From DASRLE01 sp963825315 (GTDB lineage Bacteria > Verrucomicrobiota > Verrucomicrobiia > Limisphaerales > Palsa-1400), in NCBI GenBank assembly GCA_963825315.1, contig CAWGST010000001.1, positions 2,790,001 to 2,854,000 of the forward strand: DNA of 64,000 nt. Direction: 5' to 3'. Position 1 is the first letter of the stretch. Each line of letters opens with the position of its first letter. Made by a program: the position numbers and the translations under genes. The notes under the pieces were generated by a model. The model saw only the letters and a program-made list of their open reading frames with translations. It made no database searches and was not told the DNA's origin. This document shows positions 35,781-44,757 of this stretch, one piece after another.

Positions 35781-36764
35781 CTATTTGATCAATCCTTGGT
35801 AGAGAAAAACTCCGTAGGCCGCGGTCAATAGCCAGCCGGCGATGCGGGGCAGCCGCCCCCATATTCCGATGAATATCAAATGCACCAGCGTGGCCCCGCC
35901 GAGGATCAGCACGCCCGTCTCAAAAAAGGGCGGCACAACGATCGGTTTGTATAACGCAAATATCCCAATGCACAGCGGGATGCAGATGTGCCCGTCCCCA
36001 ACTTGAGAGGTGTAAACGACTTCGGCCTGCCTCTTCCACCCGTAATAAAATGCCAGCAGGCCGTTGGGCAGCACGTCCAGCCAGCCGCTTAACCAGCCCA
36101 GGTGTTGGGCGCTGATAAAGCCCGTCTTGATGTTCAAAACCCAGGCAACCAGCCAGTCTGTGCTCAGATAAGTCCCATAGGCGCCGGCGCCCAGCAAAAT
36201 CAAATCAACGACCAGCATCCGCCCAAATGATTTGTTGAGCCGGACATTGGTTTGCAGCACCCCAAAAACGTGAAAGGATTGCCAAAATAGAAAAAGCCCG
36301 ACCAAAATCAGTCCTTCCGCGAAGCCGATTTCCCGCCGCCGTCCCAGCGCCCAGGCCGTGCCTGTAAAGAATAACACCGCGAATAACGTCAATAACATGG
36401 AAAGACGGTTCAGGTGATGGGAGTAATGCTGTTCCTTCCCTTTCGCGGCTTTGTCCGGAAGGACCGCCATCCCCCAAAGCGCGGCCGGCAAGCCCACCAG
36501 CAAGGTCAGATTGGTCACGTTGTTGACCAGGCAATTGGCCAGCACTTCCGCGCCGGACCCTCCCTTCGTTCCGAGCACGAAGGCAAAGATCAAATTGCCC
36601 ATCCCGGTGCAATAGGGCATGATCAACGTGCCCAACACCGTCCCTTCCATCCCGTCGGCCGCCATTGATTCCAGCCGCCAGATCATCAGGAACGCGGCCG
36701 CGAGAAATAATCCCACAAAGAACCACGGCGTGGCCAATCCGGCGCTTTCAATCCATGGCAGCAT
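35781..36764 (-). CDS. Divergent Ca2+/cation antiporter (CaCA)-like membrane protein
   Basis: A 327-residue polytopic protein with about ten hydrophobic helices. The first half contains an alpha-repeat-like segment, GNLIFAFVLGTKGGSGAEVL followed by NNVTNLTLLVGLP, comparable with the 'GN..GSN.FN..LV.G' part of sodium/calcium exchangers. The usual acidic GT(S)xPE motif is altered to GTLIMPYCTG, and the second repeat is hard to see, so ion specificity cannot be predicted. It converges with the GreA-like gene with only eight bases between the stops. Confidence 0.6.
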   Translation of the reverse strand: MLPWIESAGLATPWFFVGLFLAAAFLMIWRLESMAADGMEGTVLGTLIMPYCTGMGNLIFAFVLGTKGGSGAEVLANCLVNNVTNLTLLVGLPAALWGMAVLPDKAAKGKEQHYSHHLNRLSMLLTLFAVLFFTGTAWALGRRREIGFAEGLILVGLFLFWQSFHVFGVLQTNVRLNKSFGRMLVVDLILLGAGAYGTYLSTDWLVAWVLNIKTGFISAQHLGWLSGWLDVLPNGLLAFYYGWKRQAEVVYTSQVGDGHICIPLCIGIFALYKPIVVPPFFETGVLILGGATLVHLIFIGIWGRLPRIAGWLLTAAYGVFLYQGLIK

Positions 36765-36778
36765 TCCTTTTTCCAGTT

Positions 36779-36832
36779 CCTAATCCTAATCCTCAGAGAT
36801 TAAGATTAAGATTACGATTAAGATTAAGATAC
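36779..36832. repeat. ATTAAGATTA / TAATCCTAAT repeat
   Basis: About 50 bases made of TAATCCTAATCC and then ATTAAGATTAAGATTACG-type units fill the gap between two minus-strand genes. It is the same family as 1804-1830 and 63440-63457. Confidence 0.65.
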
Positions 36833-36834
36833 CC

Positions 36835-37935
36835 TTACCGGAACAGCAACGGCGCGAAGTCCGCCAGGTTGCGCCGCCAGACCCTCCAGCTATGCGCGCC
36901 CGGAACTTCCGTCCAGGTGTGGCGGATGTCCTTTGATTTCAGCCATTCGACAAACGCGCGGTTCGGCTCGAACAATCCGTCGTCCTTGCCGCACGAAATC
37001 CACAGCAGCCGCAGGCGGTCGTTCGCATTGGCGTCCAGATTGGGAAACTGCTCTGCATAATTGGTATTGACTCCGCCGGAACTGAACGCCCCGATCCACG
37101 CGAACCGGTCCAGGGTGGTCAATCCGACGGTCAGCGATTCCGCTCCGCCCATGGACAAGCCGGCAATCGCCCGGTCTTTGCGGTCGGTGGAGACGCGGTA
37201 GGCCTTTTCCACCCGGGGCAGCACCTCGTCCAGCAGGGTCGCGCGAAATCGGTCGGCATTGCGCTTCCACAAGTTCGGCTCATGCACCCGTGACCACCCG
37301 CGCAGGACGATGTCCATGGTCCCGTAACCCAGCGGCATGACGACGACCATTGGCTTGGCCTGGCCGCGGGCGATCAGGTTATCCAGGATAATGTTGGCCT
37401 GCCCGACCGACCACCAGGCCGTGGCATCGTCGCTGTAGCCGTGCAGCAGATACAGCACCGGGTAACGCTTCCCGCCCGACGCCATGTAACCGGGCGGCGT
37501 ATAGACGAAGTAAGCGCGCTCGTCACCCGCCGCGGCGGATTTGTAAATGTGGCGATGCACGATCCCATGCGGCACGTCGCTGACTTCCCACGGGAGCGAC
37601 GCCGGCCCGGGGACATGCACTTCGCTCTCGGTGTTCAGCAGATTGTATTTCATCAACGGGTTGTTAAGGTCAATGGTGCGGAGGCCATCCACCACAAAGG
37701 AGTATCCGTAATAGTCCGGTTCCAGCGGCTCCGTCGTGAACGACCAGACGCCCTGGTCGTCTTTTTGCATGGTGGCGGCTTTCAACGATTCGCACTGCAC
37801 CTGGACTTCCTTCGCATTGGGCGCTTTCAGCCGGAATGTCACCCGTCCGTTCGGCTGGACCTCAGGGGACGCGAGCGATTGCGAAAACACCGGCGTGGCA
37901 AGAGACAAGGCGAGGAACACATAAAATGATTTCAT
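36835..37935 (-). CDS. Secreted esterase of the enterochelin-esterase / feruloyl-esterase type (CE1-like)
   Basis: A 366-residue exported protein; ATG 37935 gives the signal peptide FYVFLALSLATPVFS. Residues 25-110 form an N-terminal early-set (CBM48/Ig-like) module (GRVTFRLKAPNAKEVQV). The alpha/beta-hydrolase domain has PVLYLLHGYSDDATAW, the nucleophile elbow AGLSMGGAES, the acid around CGKDDGLFEPN, and the His in VPGAHSW. These enzymes release ferulate or acetate from plant xylans, consistent with the secreted glycosidases elsewhere in the window; the exact substrate is not determined. Confidence 0.88.
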   Translation of the reverse strand: MKSFYVFLALSLATPVFSQSLASPEVQPNGRVTFRLKAPNAKEVQVQCESLKAATMQKDDQGVWSFTTEPLEPDYYGYSFVVDGLRTIDLNNPLMKYNLLNTESEVHVPGPASLPWEVSDVPHGIVHRHIYKSAAAGDERAYFVYTPPGYMASGGKRYPVLYLLHGYSDDATAWWSVGQANIILDNLIARGQAKPMVVVMPLGYGTMDIVLRGWSRVHEPNLWKRNADRFRATLLDEVLPRVEKAYRVSTDRKDRAIAGLSMGGAESLTVGLTTLDRFAWIGAFSSGGVNTNYAEQFPNLDANANDRLRLLWISCGKDDGLFEPNRAFVEWLKSKDIRHTWTEVPGAHSWRVWRRNLADFAPLLFR

Positions 37936-37989
37936 GGACGGACGATACCGTGGAACGCCGGCCATTCTCAACGCCAAAGAAGTCCCGGC

Positions 37990-38691
37990 TTAAAGCAACC
38001 CGGTGAAAAACCGATGCCAGCGCGGTTCAAAATAATGCCGGCGATCCAGCGAGATGACCACCATTGACGCGCGCCCGACGATGCGGTTGCGGTCCACCGC
38101 GCCCCAAAAGCGCGAGTCGTTGCTGTTGTCCCGGTTGTCGCCCATCATGAAATACTTCCCCGCTGGCACGATGACCGGCCCGAACGTGCGCAACGCCGGC
38201 CGTTGCGGCAATATCGTTACCGGGTGCGATGGCATCCCGCCCGCCTTCTCCTCCGCATACACGCGCAAGCCGTCTTTGTCCGGCGGGACGTCGCGGCCGA
38301 TGTCCGCCGGCAATGCTTCGTATTCCGATGGGCGGCCATTGATCAGGAGACGTTCATTGGCCAGTTCGATCTGGTCCCCTGGCAGTCCGACGACCCGTTT
38401 CACCAGGCGCTGGCCGTCCACAGGCGAAAAGAAAACCACAATGTCCCCACGCTTGGGATTGCTCCATTGCGCCAGATGCCAGGTGGTGAAAGGCACCTTC
38501 AAGTCGTAAGCCAGTTTGTTGACGAACAAACGGTCGCCCTGGACGATGGTTGGGTTCATCGAGCCGGTGGGAACATCGTTCCAATCGGCGATGGCCGAGC
38601 GGACCGCCGTCAAGATGATAACGGTGATGAGCAGCGACTTGTTTTCGCGCCAAACCCGCTTCCACCGTTCCCAGCCTTTGCATTCCTTCAT
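37990..38691 (-). CDS. lepB: Signal peptidase I
   Basis: Cleaves signal peptides of exported proteins at the outer face of the cytoplasmic membrane. The 233-residue protein has one N-terminal membrane helix (SLLITVIILTAVRSAIA), the catalytic Ser in PTGSMNPT, the catalytic Lys in RLVKRVVGLPGD, and the box GDNRDNSNDSR. It lacks a long cytoplasmic N terminus. It lies 54 bases upstream of the esterase gene on the same strand. Confidence 0.95.
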   Translation of the reverse strand: MKECKGWERWKRVWRENKSLLITVIILTAVRSAIADWNDVPTGSMNPTIVQGDRLFVNKLAYDLKVPFTTWHLAQWSNPKRGDIVVFFSPVDGQRLVKRVVGLPGDQIELANERLLINGRPSEYEALPADIGRDVPPDKDGLRVYAEEKAGGMPSHPVTILPQRPALRTFGPVIVPAGKYFMMGDNRDNSNDSRFWGAVDRNRIVGRASMVVISLDRRHYFEPRWHRFFTGLL

Positions 38692-39826
38692 GGCAGATTG
38701 GACAGAGTTCGTCCGTTTTCGTTCGACGGAACGTAAACGCCACCAATGGAATTACAGGGCCTCAAAACCCTTGCCGATAGAGAAAGCCGGGTGAACCGTG
38801 AAATACTCGAAACACGCGAAAAATCCTGATCTGTTCATCCGATGCTTCAGAGTTTGCGTATTTGGCGTTTTTCGCGGTAAAAAAAATTCCTTGGGCCTGG
38901 ATCAGGGCACTCCTGTTGCGCGGTTGCTTTCCTTTTCCAAATGCGGCAGACTCGGCTGCGTTGAGCAGCAATGGATATGGCGGACACTTCCAAATCATCC
39001 AACAAGCGATTTCGCGTGGCGTTTTCATTCGCCGGAAAGAAACGAAGCTTCGTTGCCAAAGTCGCGGCTACCACCGCCGCGACCAGGAACTCGCCGACGC
39101 CAAGCGCGCCATTTTAGGCAAATAAAAGAGCCGCCCCGATTTTCCCGAGCCGGTTTGCCGTGGTTTTGCCGGGAAGCGCCGTTTCCAGAAAAAATAATTA
39201 AAAAAGTCATTTGACTATTGAATAATGAATGGTTATATGTAGTCTAAGAGTAGTATGAAGAACGAAACTATGAACGCGGTTCGGGGATTGCCGGGGGCTG
39301 CGGAATCCAATGCGGAAGATTGCCGCGAAAAAACGCAAGAGTCGCAATCCCGATTCCGAATCGGGACTGCTTTGTGACTCTTGTGCATCTTGGCGGCTAT
39401 TCTCCCCGACCGGTTGGGCTTTCAGATAGTCAAACCGGCGCCACCGGCCAACATGCAAGGCAATTTTATTCAAATACCTTGCAATGAATAACTTACAACT
39501 TAATCCAAGCCCAGCCCGTCAAGGTCAGTCAAACCGGGTCAAACCAGTTTTCAAGCCGGGCAGACACTGGCCTTTCTTCTTGTCCGCCTTAGCCTTGGCC
39601 TCGGCGGATGCGCCTTTTGCCCTTGGCGACTTTGCGTTTCGTTCGATCCGGGGCCGAAAAATCCGACTAAATCGCACCCAGTCGCACCCAGTCGCACCCA
39701 AAATCCGACTAGATCGCATCATTTTGAAACAATTTTTTTGAGAAGACAATTGGGGAGCGGGCGCGGGACGCGCGCGCTCCCCGCTTTGAACTTAAACTTT
39801 GAACTTGGCGAAAAGCTCCGCCCACC
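38692..39826. other. 1.1-kb gene-poor region with repeats and one TIR remnant
   Basis: Apart from the TIR-like fragment listed separately, no gene is supported. A 19-bp palindrome (TCCCGATTCCGAATCGGGA) lies at 39348-39366, and CGCACCCAGT is tandemly repeated three times at about 39673-39701. The stretch 38790-38885 is of a dispersed-repeat type. Confidence 0.45.
38971..39117 (+). pseudogene. N-terminal remnant of a TIR-domain protein
   Basis: A 48-codon frame starting at ATG 38971 reads KRFRVAFSFAGKKRSFVAKV at residues 12-31, a very typical first beta-strand and helix of bacterial TIR (TIR_2-type) domains. After AKVA the similarity stops and the frame ends at a TAG, so the rest of the domain, with the catalytic Glu of the NADase site, is gone. 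Too short to be functional. Confidence 0.6.
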
Positions 39827-42800
39827 ATGACAATCCAGCCAATGGCAAAGTATCGTTGGACGCCTGTAAGGGCCACCGCCTGCGGCCTGTGGCTGGCTGC
39901 TTGTCTGGCAGCCTTCCCGGCCTGGGGCGGCGGACGCTATTGCGTCGTCGATGGCTGGGGCACGGGCGAAGGTTTGTTGCCGCAAAGCTCCATCATCTCC
40001 ATGGTGCAGACCCGCGACGGCTATCTCTGGTTGGGTACCCGCAACGGGCTGGCCCGTTTTGATGGCGTTCATTTTACCGTCTTCGACGAGAGCACCACCC
40101 CGCAATTGAGCAGCATCCAAACGGTCAAACTCTTCGAGGACAGCCAAAGCAATCTTTGGATCGGCACCGAGAGCGCGGGGGCGATGCTCGTGACCAACGG
40201 CCAGATTCTCAACCTCAACTTCGGACAGGGCCGGCGCAAAGGTCATTTGGTCTCTGTCTGCGAGGACTCGCTCGGCGCAGTCTGGCTTCTGACCGAGGAC
40301 CATGAATTGGCCCGCTATTGGCGCGGCAACAACGATGTTTGGAACATTTTCGGGGACTCCTTGACGGTTGGCCGCGCCGTCATTGCGGAAAATTCCGGGC
40401 TGGTCTGGGTCGGCACCGATCATGCCCTGATCGCCATAGACCCCGCCGCGGTGCGCAGCAAAGCGCCCTTGCCGGAAAAGGCGCGCGCGCCGGTGGGACA
40501 ATTGGATTTTCTACTGGCCAGCCGCACCGGAGGCTATTGGCGGATCGCCGATGGCCTGATTGAGAAATGCGCGGGCACAACTGTTGAAAAGAATCTCGGT
40601 CCGTACCCATGGATCAGAAACAGCGACCCGGTCAGGGCGGCGTGCGAAGATCGTGACGGGAATTTGATCGTCGGCATTCTGAACCAGGGAGTTTTTTGGT
40701 TCGACGCCCGGGGCCATGCCACCCACATCTCCGACGCCAACGGCCTGGCCAATAATTCCGTCCTTTCGCTGGTTTTGGATTCGGATGGCAGTTTGTGGGT
40801 GGGGTTGGATGGAGGCGGCCCGACGGAGCGCCCTTTGAACCGCGTCACCCGCTCGATTTTCGATCTCCTGGACTCTTCCGCGGGCCTGGTCGTCCAATCA
40901 ATCTGCGAAGACGACAAGGGAGGATTGTGGTTCAGCCCAAAAGACAATGATTTTTGTTATTGGAAAGACGGGGCCACCACCAGCGTCGGTTCAACCTTCG
41001 GCACCCTGAGCAAGTATAACCCAAGGGCCGTTCTGGTGGATGCCAATCAAGGAGTCTGGGCGGCCACGGTGGGCGTCAATTTGTTTCGTTTGGAAGGCAA
41101 TGAGTTTAGACCCGCCCCGGGCGTCGGCGTCATCAATCCTGAGATTTCGGCCCTTTATCAGGGGCATGACGGCCGCTTGTGGGTCGGAACGCAGGGCGGC
41201 CTGGGCTGTTGGAACGGACAACAGTGGACCAACTTCACCACCAATAACGGTCTCTCTGCCAACATCATCCGCGCCATCGCCGATGCTCCCAACGGCGATG
41301 TCTGGGTCGGGACTGAACATGGGGGATTGGACCTTCTGCGCGGCGGCAAGGTTGCCGCCTTCCAAAAAACCAACGGCTTTCCCAGCGACGACATTTCGTG
41401 CCTTTACCTGGATGAGGACGGAGTCCTGTGGATCGGGACCATCGGCAACGGCCTGGTGCGCCTGGCCCGCGGCCAATGGAAGCACTACACCACGCAAAAC
41501 GGCCTGGCAGGAAATAGTATTGACTATTTGATCGGGGATGGCCGGGGGTTCCTCTGGATTGGGTCCAATTCCGGTTTGATGCGCGTCAGGAAAAAAGATC
41601 TGGATGATTTTGACCCCGGCAGCCTGGATTTTCTTTCCTGCCGCGGCTACGACAAAAGGGACGGCCTGCCCGCCACCGAATGCACTTATGGTTCCCAGCC
41701 CGCCACCTGCCGCACCCGCGACGGCGTGCTTTGGTTCCCCACCATTGCCGGAATGGTTTCGGTCAACCCCTCCGAGATTCAGCCCAACACCAATCCGCCG
41801 CCGGTGGTCATTGAAGCGGTGCTGGTTGACCAACAGCCGCAGAACACCAACGGGCTGCGCACGCCTCCCCCGGAATCCGTCACCGTTCCCGCCGGCCGGG
41901 AAAACCTGGAAATTCAATTCACCAGCCTCAATCTCGCCGCCGCCGGCCGGGCGCTCTTTCGCTACCAACTGGAAGGCTACCAAACCAAGATGACCCCGGC
42001 GGGCAAGGATCGCTTCGCCCGTTACCCCAATTTGCCGCATGGCCGCTATCGTTTCCATGTCCAGGCCCGCAACGAAGACGGCATTTGGAACCAAACCGGC
42101 GCCAGTCTGGAGGTGATCGTGCTGCCGCCGTTTTGGCAGGAATGGTGGTTTCGCGCCGTCGTTGCGTGCGGCCTTTTGGGGATCATCATTGCCACCGTCC
42201 ATTTCATTTCCACGCAGAAACTGCATCGTCAACTGGCCGGTTTGCGCCAGCAACAGGCCTTGGAAAAAGAACGGGCCCGCATCGCCCGCGACATTCACGA
42301 CCACGTCGGCGCCAGTCTCACTCAACTTTCCCTCCTGGGCGAAATGATCCAGGCCGACAAGGACAGTCCCGGGGAAGCCGAAACCCATGCCCGCCAAATT
42401 TCCCAGACCGCCCGTGAAACAGCGCTCGAGCTGGACGAGATCGTCTGGACCGTCAACCCTTCCAATGACACCCTGGACGGATTGATCAATTACATCTGCA
42501 AGAACGCCCAGGAATACCTGGCGGTGGCGGGCTTGCGTTACCGCCTGGACGTGCCGGCGCAATTGCCGCCCGCGGCCATTTCCCCGGAAGCCCGTCATAA
42601 CGTCTTCCTTGCCGCAAAAGAAGCGGTGACCAATGTGGTCCGTCACGCCCGCGCCTCGGAAGCCCGGCTGCGTTTGCGCGTGGCCCCGCAAAGCTTCACG
42701 CTGGAAATCGAAGACAACGGCCGCGGCCCGGCCGGGCTTCAAGAGAAGGCGGCCGAGTCCAGAAATGGCTTGCGCAACATGCGCAAAAGAATGGAGGATA

Positions 42801-42880
42801 TTGGCGGCGAATTTTTCTTCGGGCCGGGACAGCAAGGCGGCACGCTCGTCCGCCTGACCGTTCCGTTGCGAAACCGCTGA
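39827..42880 (+). CDS. Two-component sensor kinase with beta-propeller (Reg_prop / Y_Y_Y) input domain
   Basis: About 1010 residues. After a signal peptide (AACLAAFPAWGGG) come repeated propeller blades of the Reg_prop type (DGYLWLGTRNGLARFDG; GRLWVGTQGGLGCWNG; GVLWIGTIGNGLVRL) to about residue 640, a Y_Y_Y Ig-like domain (RYQLEGYQTKMTPAG), one membrane helix (AVVACGLLGIIIATVHFIS), a HisKA_3 dimerisation domain with ARIARDIHDHVGASLTQLSL, and an HATPase domain (AVTNVVRHARASEARL; LEIEDNGRGP). ATG 39827 or ATG 39842 may be the start. It pairs with the LuxR-type regulator five bases downstream. In Bacteroidota such propellers sense polysaccharide fragments; that role here is inferred. Confidence 0.93.
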   Translation: MTIQPMAKYRWTPVRATACGLWLAACLAAFPAWGGGRYCVVDGWGTGEGLLPQSSIISMVQTRDGYLWLGTRNGLARFDGVHFTVFDESTTPQLSSIQTVKLFEDSQSNLWIGTESAGAMLVTNGQILNLNFGQGRRKGHLVSVCEDSLGAVWLLTEDHELARYWRGNNDVWNIFGDSLTVGRAVIAENSGLVWVGTDHALIAIDPAAVRSKAPLPEKARAPVGQLDFLLASRTGGYWRIADGLIEKCAGTTVEKNLGPYPWIRNSDPVRAACEDRDGNLIVGILNQGVFWFDARGHATHISDANGLANNSVLSLVLDSDGSLWVGLDGGGPTERPLNRVTRSIFDLLDSSAGLVVQSICEDDKGGLWFSPKDNDFCYWKDGATTSVGSTFGTLSKYNPRAVLVDANQGVWAATVGVNLFRLEGNEFRPAPGVGVINPEISALYQGHDGRLWVGTQGGLGCWNGQQWTNFTTNNGLSANIIRAIADAPNGDVWVGTEHGGLDLLRGGKVAAFQKTNGFPSDDISCLYLDEDGVLWIGTIGNGLVRLARGQWKHYTTQNGLAGNSIDYLIGDGRGFLWIGSNSGLMRVRKKDLDDFDPGSLDFLSCRGYDKRDGLPATECTYGSQPATCRTRDGVLWFPTIAGMVSVNPSEIQPNTNPPPVVIEAVLVDQQPQNTNGLRTPPPESVTVPAGRENLEIQFTSLNLAAAGRALFRYQLEGYQTKMTPAGKDRFARYPNLPHGRYRFHVQARNEDGIWNQTGASLEVIVLPPFWQEWWFRAVVACGLLGIIIATVHFISTQKLHRQLAGLRQQQALEKERARIARDIHDHVGASLTQLSLLGEMIQADKDSPGEAETHARQISQTARETALELDEIVWTVNPSNDTLDGLINYICKNAQEYLAVAGLRYRLDVPAQLPPAAISPEARHNVFLAAKEAVTNVVRHARASEARLRLRVAPQSFTLEIEDNGRGPAGLQEKAAESRNGLRNMRKRMEDIGGEFFFGPGQQGGTLVRLTVPLRNR

Positions 42881-42885
42881 ACATT

Positions 42886-43512
42886 GTGCCTATTACCATT
42901 TCCCTTGTGGAAGATAACCACCAGTTGCGCGGCACACTGGCCCGCCTCCTGGACGGCGCCGAAGGCTTCCGTTGCCTCAGCCAGTACGCCAGCGCCGAAG
43001 ACGCCCTGGCCGGCCTTCCCAAAGACAAGCCCGACGTCGTATTGATGGACATCAATCTCCCCGGCATGAATGGCGTCGAGTGCGTCCGGCGCTTAAAGCA
43101 AATCGCCCCGGAAATCGCCGCCGTCATGCTGACCGCCTACGAGGATACCGAAAATATATTCAACGCCCTGGCCGCCGGCGCAACCGGTTACCTGCTCAAA
43201 CGCGCCCCCCGCGCCGAGCTGTTGGATGCCATTCGTGAAGTGCGCCGGGGCGGTTCGCCCATGACGACCCACATCGCGCGCAAGGTCGTCCAGTCCTTTC
43301 AAAAAGAAAGCCTCGCCGCGCAGACCGGCGAGGCCCTCTCCGCCCGCGAGCAGGAGGTCCTGGACCACCTCAGCCAGGGATTTCTGTACAAGGAAATCGC
43401 CGATAAAATGGGCATCAGCTATGAAACGGTGCATACCTATATCCGGCGCATTTACGAAAAGCTCCAAGTCCGCACCCGCACCGAGGCAGTGGCCAAGTTC
43501 CTGCGGCGGTGA
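42886..43512 (+). CDS. NarL/LuxR-family response regulator
   Basis: A 208-residue regulator, start GTG 42886. Receiver domain with LVEDN, the phospho-acceptor in VVLMDINLPGMNG, MLTAYED, and GYLLKRAP. The LuxR HTH is LSAREQEVLDHLSQGFLYKE followed by IADKMGISYETVHTYIRRIY. It follows the propeller kinase with five bases between, so they are cognate. Target genes are unknown. Confidence 0.94.
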   Translation: MPITISLVEDNHQLRGTLARLLDGAEGFRCLSQYASAEDALAGLPKDKPDVVLMDINLPGMNGVECVRRLKQIAPEIAAVMLTAYEDTENIFNALAAGATGYLLKRAPRAELLDAIREVRRGGSPMTTHIARKVVQSFQKESLAAQTGEALSAREQEVLDHLSQGFLYKEIADKMGISYETVHTYIRRIYEKLQVRTRTEAVAKFLRR

Positions 43513-43526
43513 AGATCACGGCCTCC

Positions 43527-44246
43527 TTACCACAACCACCGCATCAGCAGCGGCGCCAGGATCAGGCTCGGCAAATACTCGGCCACCCGGACTTTTTTCA
43601 CTTCCAAGACGATCAGCGCCACGCAGAAAATCAGCAGCCCGTCGGTCGCATTGATCGAATCGATCAAGGGCCAGGGCTGGTTATGGAGCATCGGCTCCAG
43701 CGCTTGCGCGCAGCGGATGAGGCAACCTTGAAACGCCAGCACCGGAATGGCCGAGACCAAAGGGCCCCAGCCAAACGTCGCGCAAAACGCCATGGTTGCC
43801 AAACCATCCGTTCCCGCCTTGACCAAATACAGCGGGGAAAAACCATTCAATCCCTCCTGGACCGACGCCAGAATCCCCAGCGGCCCGGCGCAAAACAATG
43901 CCGTGGCCAGGAGAAATCCGTCGCTGAATCGTTTCTCCTTTCCCTCCGCGGCCAGCGAACGGGTGGCATAGTGCCCAATGGCGTTGGAAAGTTCCTGCAA
44001 GCGCAGCATCCTCCCGGCGAGTTTTCCGAGCGCCATCGCCAGCATGACGATGCACAATTCCTTCAATACCTGCGCCACGCTCCCGTTCAAACTCCTCCAC
44101 GTCAATTGCAACCCGAACCACACCGTGTAAACCCCCAGCACGATTTTGGCCGCCAATTGGAAACGATTCGGAATCGGCTTTTTTATGGCGAGGGCGCAGA
44201 CGCCTCCCGCCACAATCCCGGCGGAGTTAATGACAGCGCCGATCAT
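43527..44246 (-). CDS. DUF554-family membrane protein
   Basis: A 239-residue polytopic protein matching DUF554: GAVINSAGIVAGG at the start, LRLQELSNAIGHY, FLLATALFCAGPLGILASVQ, and KAGTDGLATMAFCATFG. About six membrane helices. The family function is unknown, with transport suggested. ATG 44246 is chosen over 44264. It converges with the regulator gene. Confidence 0.85.
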   Translation of the reverse strand: MIGAVINSAGIVAGGVCALAIKKPIPNRFQLAAKIVLGVYTVWFGLQLTWRSLNGSVAQVLKELCIVMLAMALGKLAGRMLRLQELSNAIGHYATRSLAAEGKEKRFSDGFLLATALFCAGPLGILASVQEGLNGFSPLYLVKAGTDGLATMAFCATFGWGPLVSAIPVLAFQGCLIRCAQALEPMLHNQPWPLIDSINATDGLLIFCVALIVLEVKKVRVAEYLPSLILAPLLMRWLW

Positions 44247-44373
44247 AGGTTCCGTGTGTAACACAACCTCTCACGAATTGCAACCCAACATGGGCTGCTC
44301 CTGTTGCAAATCTTTTTCGGAATGTATTTGCAATCCAGCGCTGCCGGCAGCATGTTGGTGGCCTTCGGTCGGG

Positions 44374-44450
44374 CGGGGCGTAGCGTAGCTTGGTAGCGCG
44401 CTTGGTTCGGGACCAAGAGGTCGTGGGTTCAAATCCCACCGCCCCGACCA
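44374..44450 (+). tRNA. tRNA-Pro (anticodon CGG)
   Basis: A 77-base tRNA with acceptor CGGGGCG/CGCCCCG, D arm AGCTTGGTAGC, anticodon arm CTTGG-TTCGGGA-CCAAG (anticodon CGG), T arm GTGGGTTCAAATCCCAC, and an encoded ACCA end. It decodes CCG. Confidence 0.95.
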
Positions 44451-44564
44451 TTTCATCCCGGATTGTTGCTGAAGGCAAACTGGAACCATGCAACTCACCC
44501 CCCTTGCTGTGAGGAGGTTTCCGGCGCAAACCGCTGTTTCCCAGTAATTTCAGGCGGGAAAAAA

Positions 44565-44637
44565 TGGAGCCGAGGGGAATCGAACCCCTGACCTTCTCAT
44601 TGCGAACGAGACGCTCTGCCAACTGAGCTACGACCCC
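44565..44637 (-). tRNA. tRNA-Ala (anticodon CGC)
   Basis: A 73-base tRNA on the minus strand. Acceptor GGGGTCG/CGGCTCC has the G3:U70 pair that identifies tRNA-Ala. Anticodon arm TCTCG-TTCGCAA-TGAGA gives anticodon CGC. T loop TTCGATT is normal. CCA is not encoded, unlike the tRNA-Pro next to it. Confidence 0.9.
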
Positions 44638-44757
44638 AATTCAATCGCCGGGAAAATCATCCGGTTGCCGCGGAATTGCAAGCAATCTTTTGCAGCAGAT
44701 GCGGCAACGGGTGAAACGATGCTGTTGCACGCGGTGGTCGAAGAAAAGGAATCAGAT

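Noticed and set aside
38798..39214. 138-codon plus-strand frame in the gap before the propeller kinase
   Set aside because: The first half is repeat-type sequence and the TIR-like signal is in a different frame.
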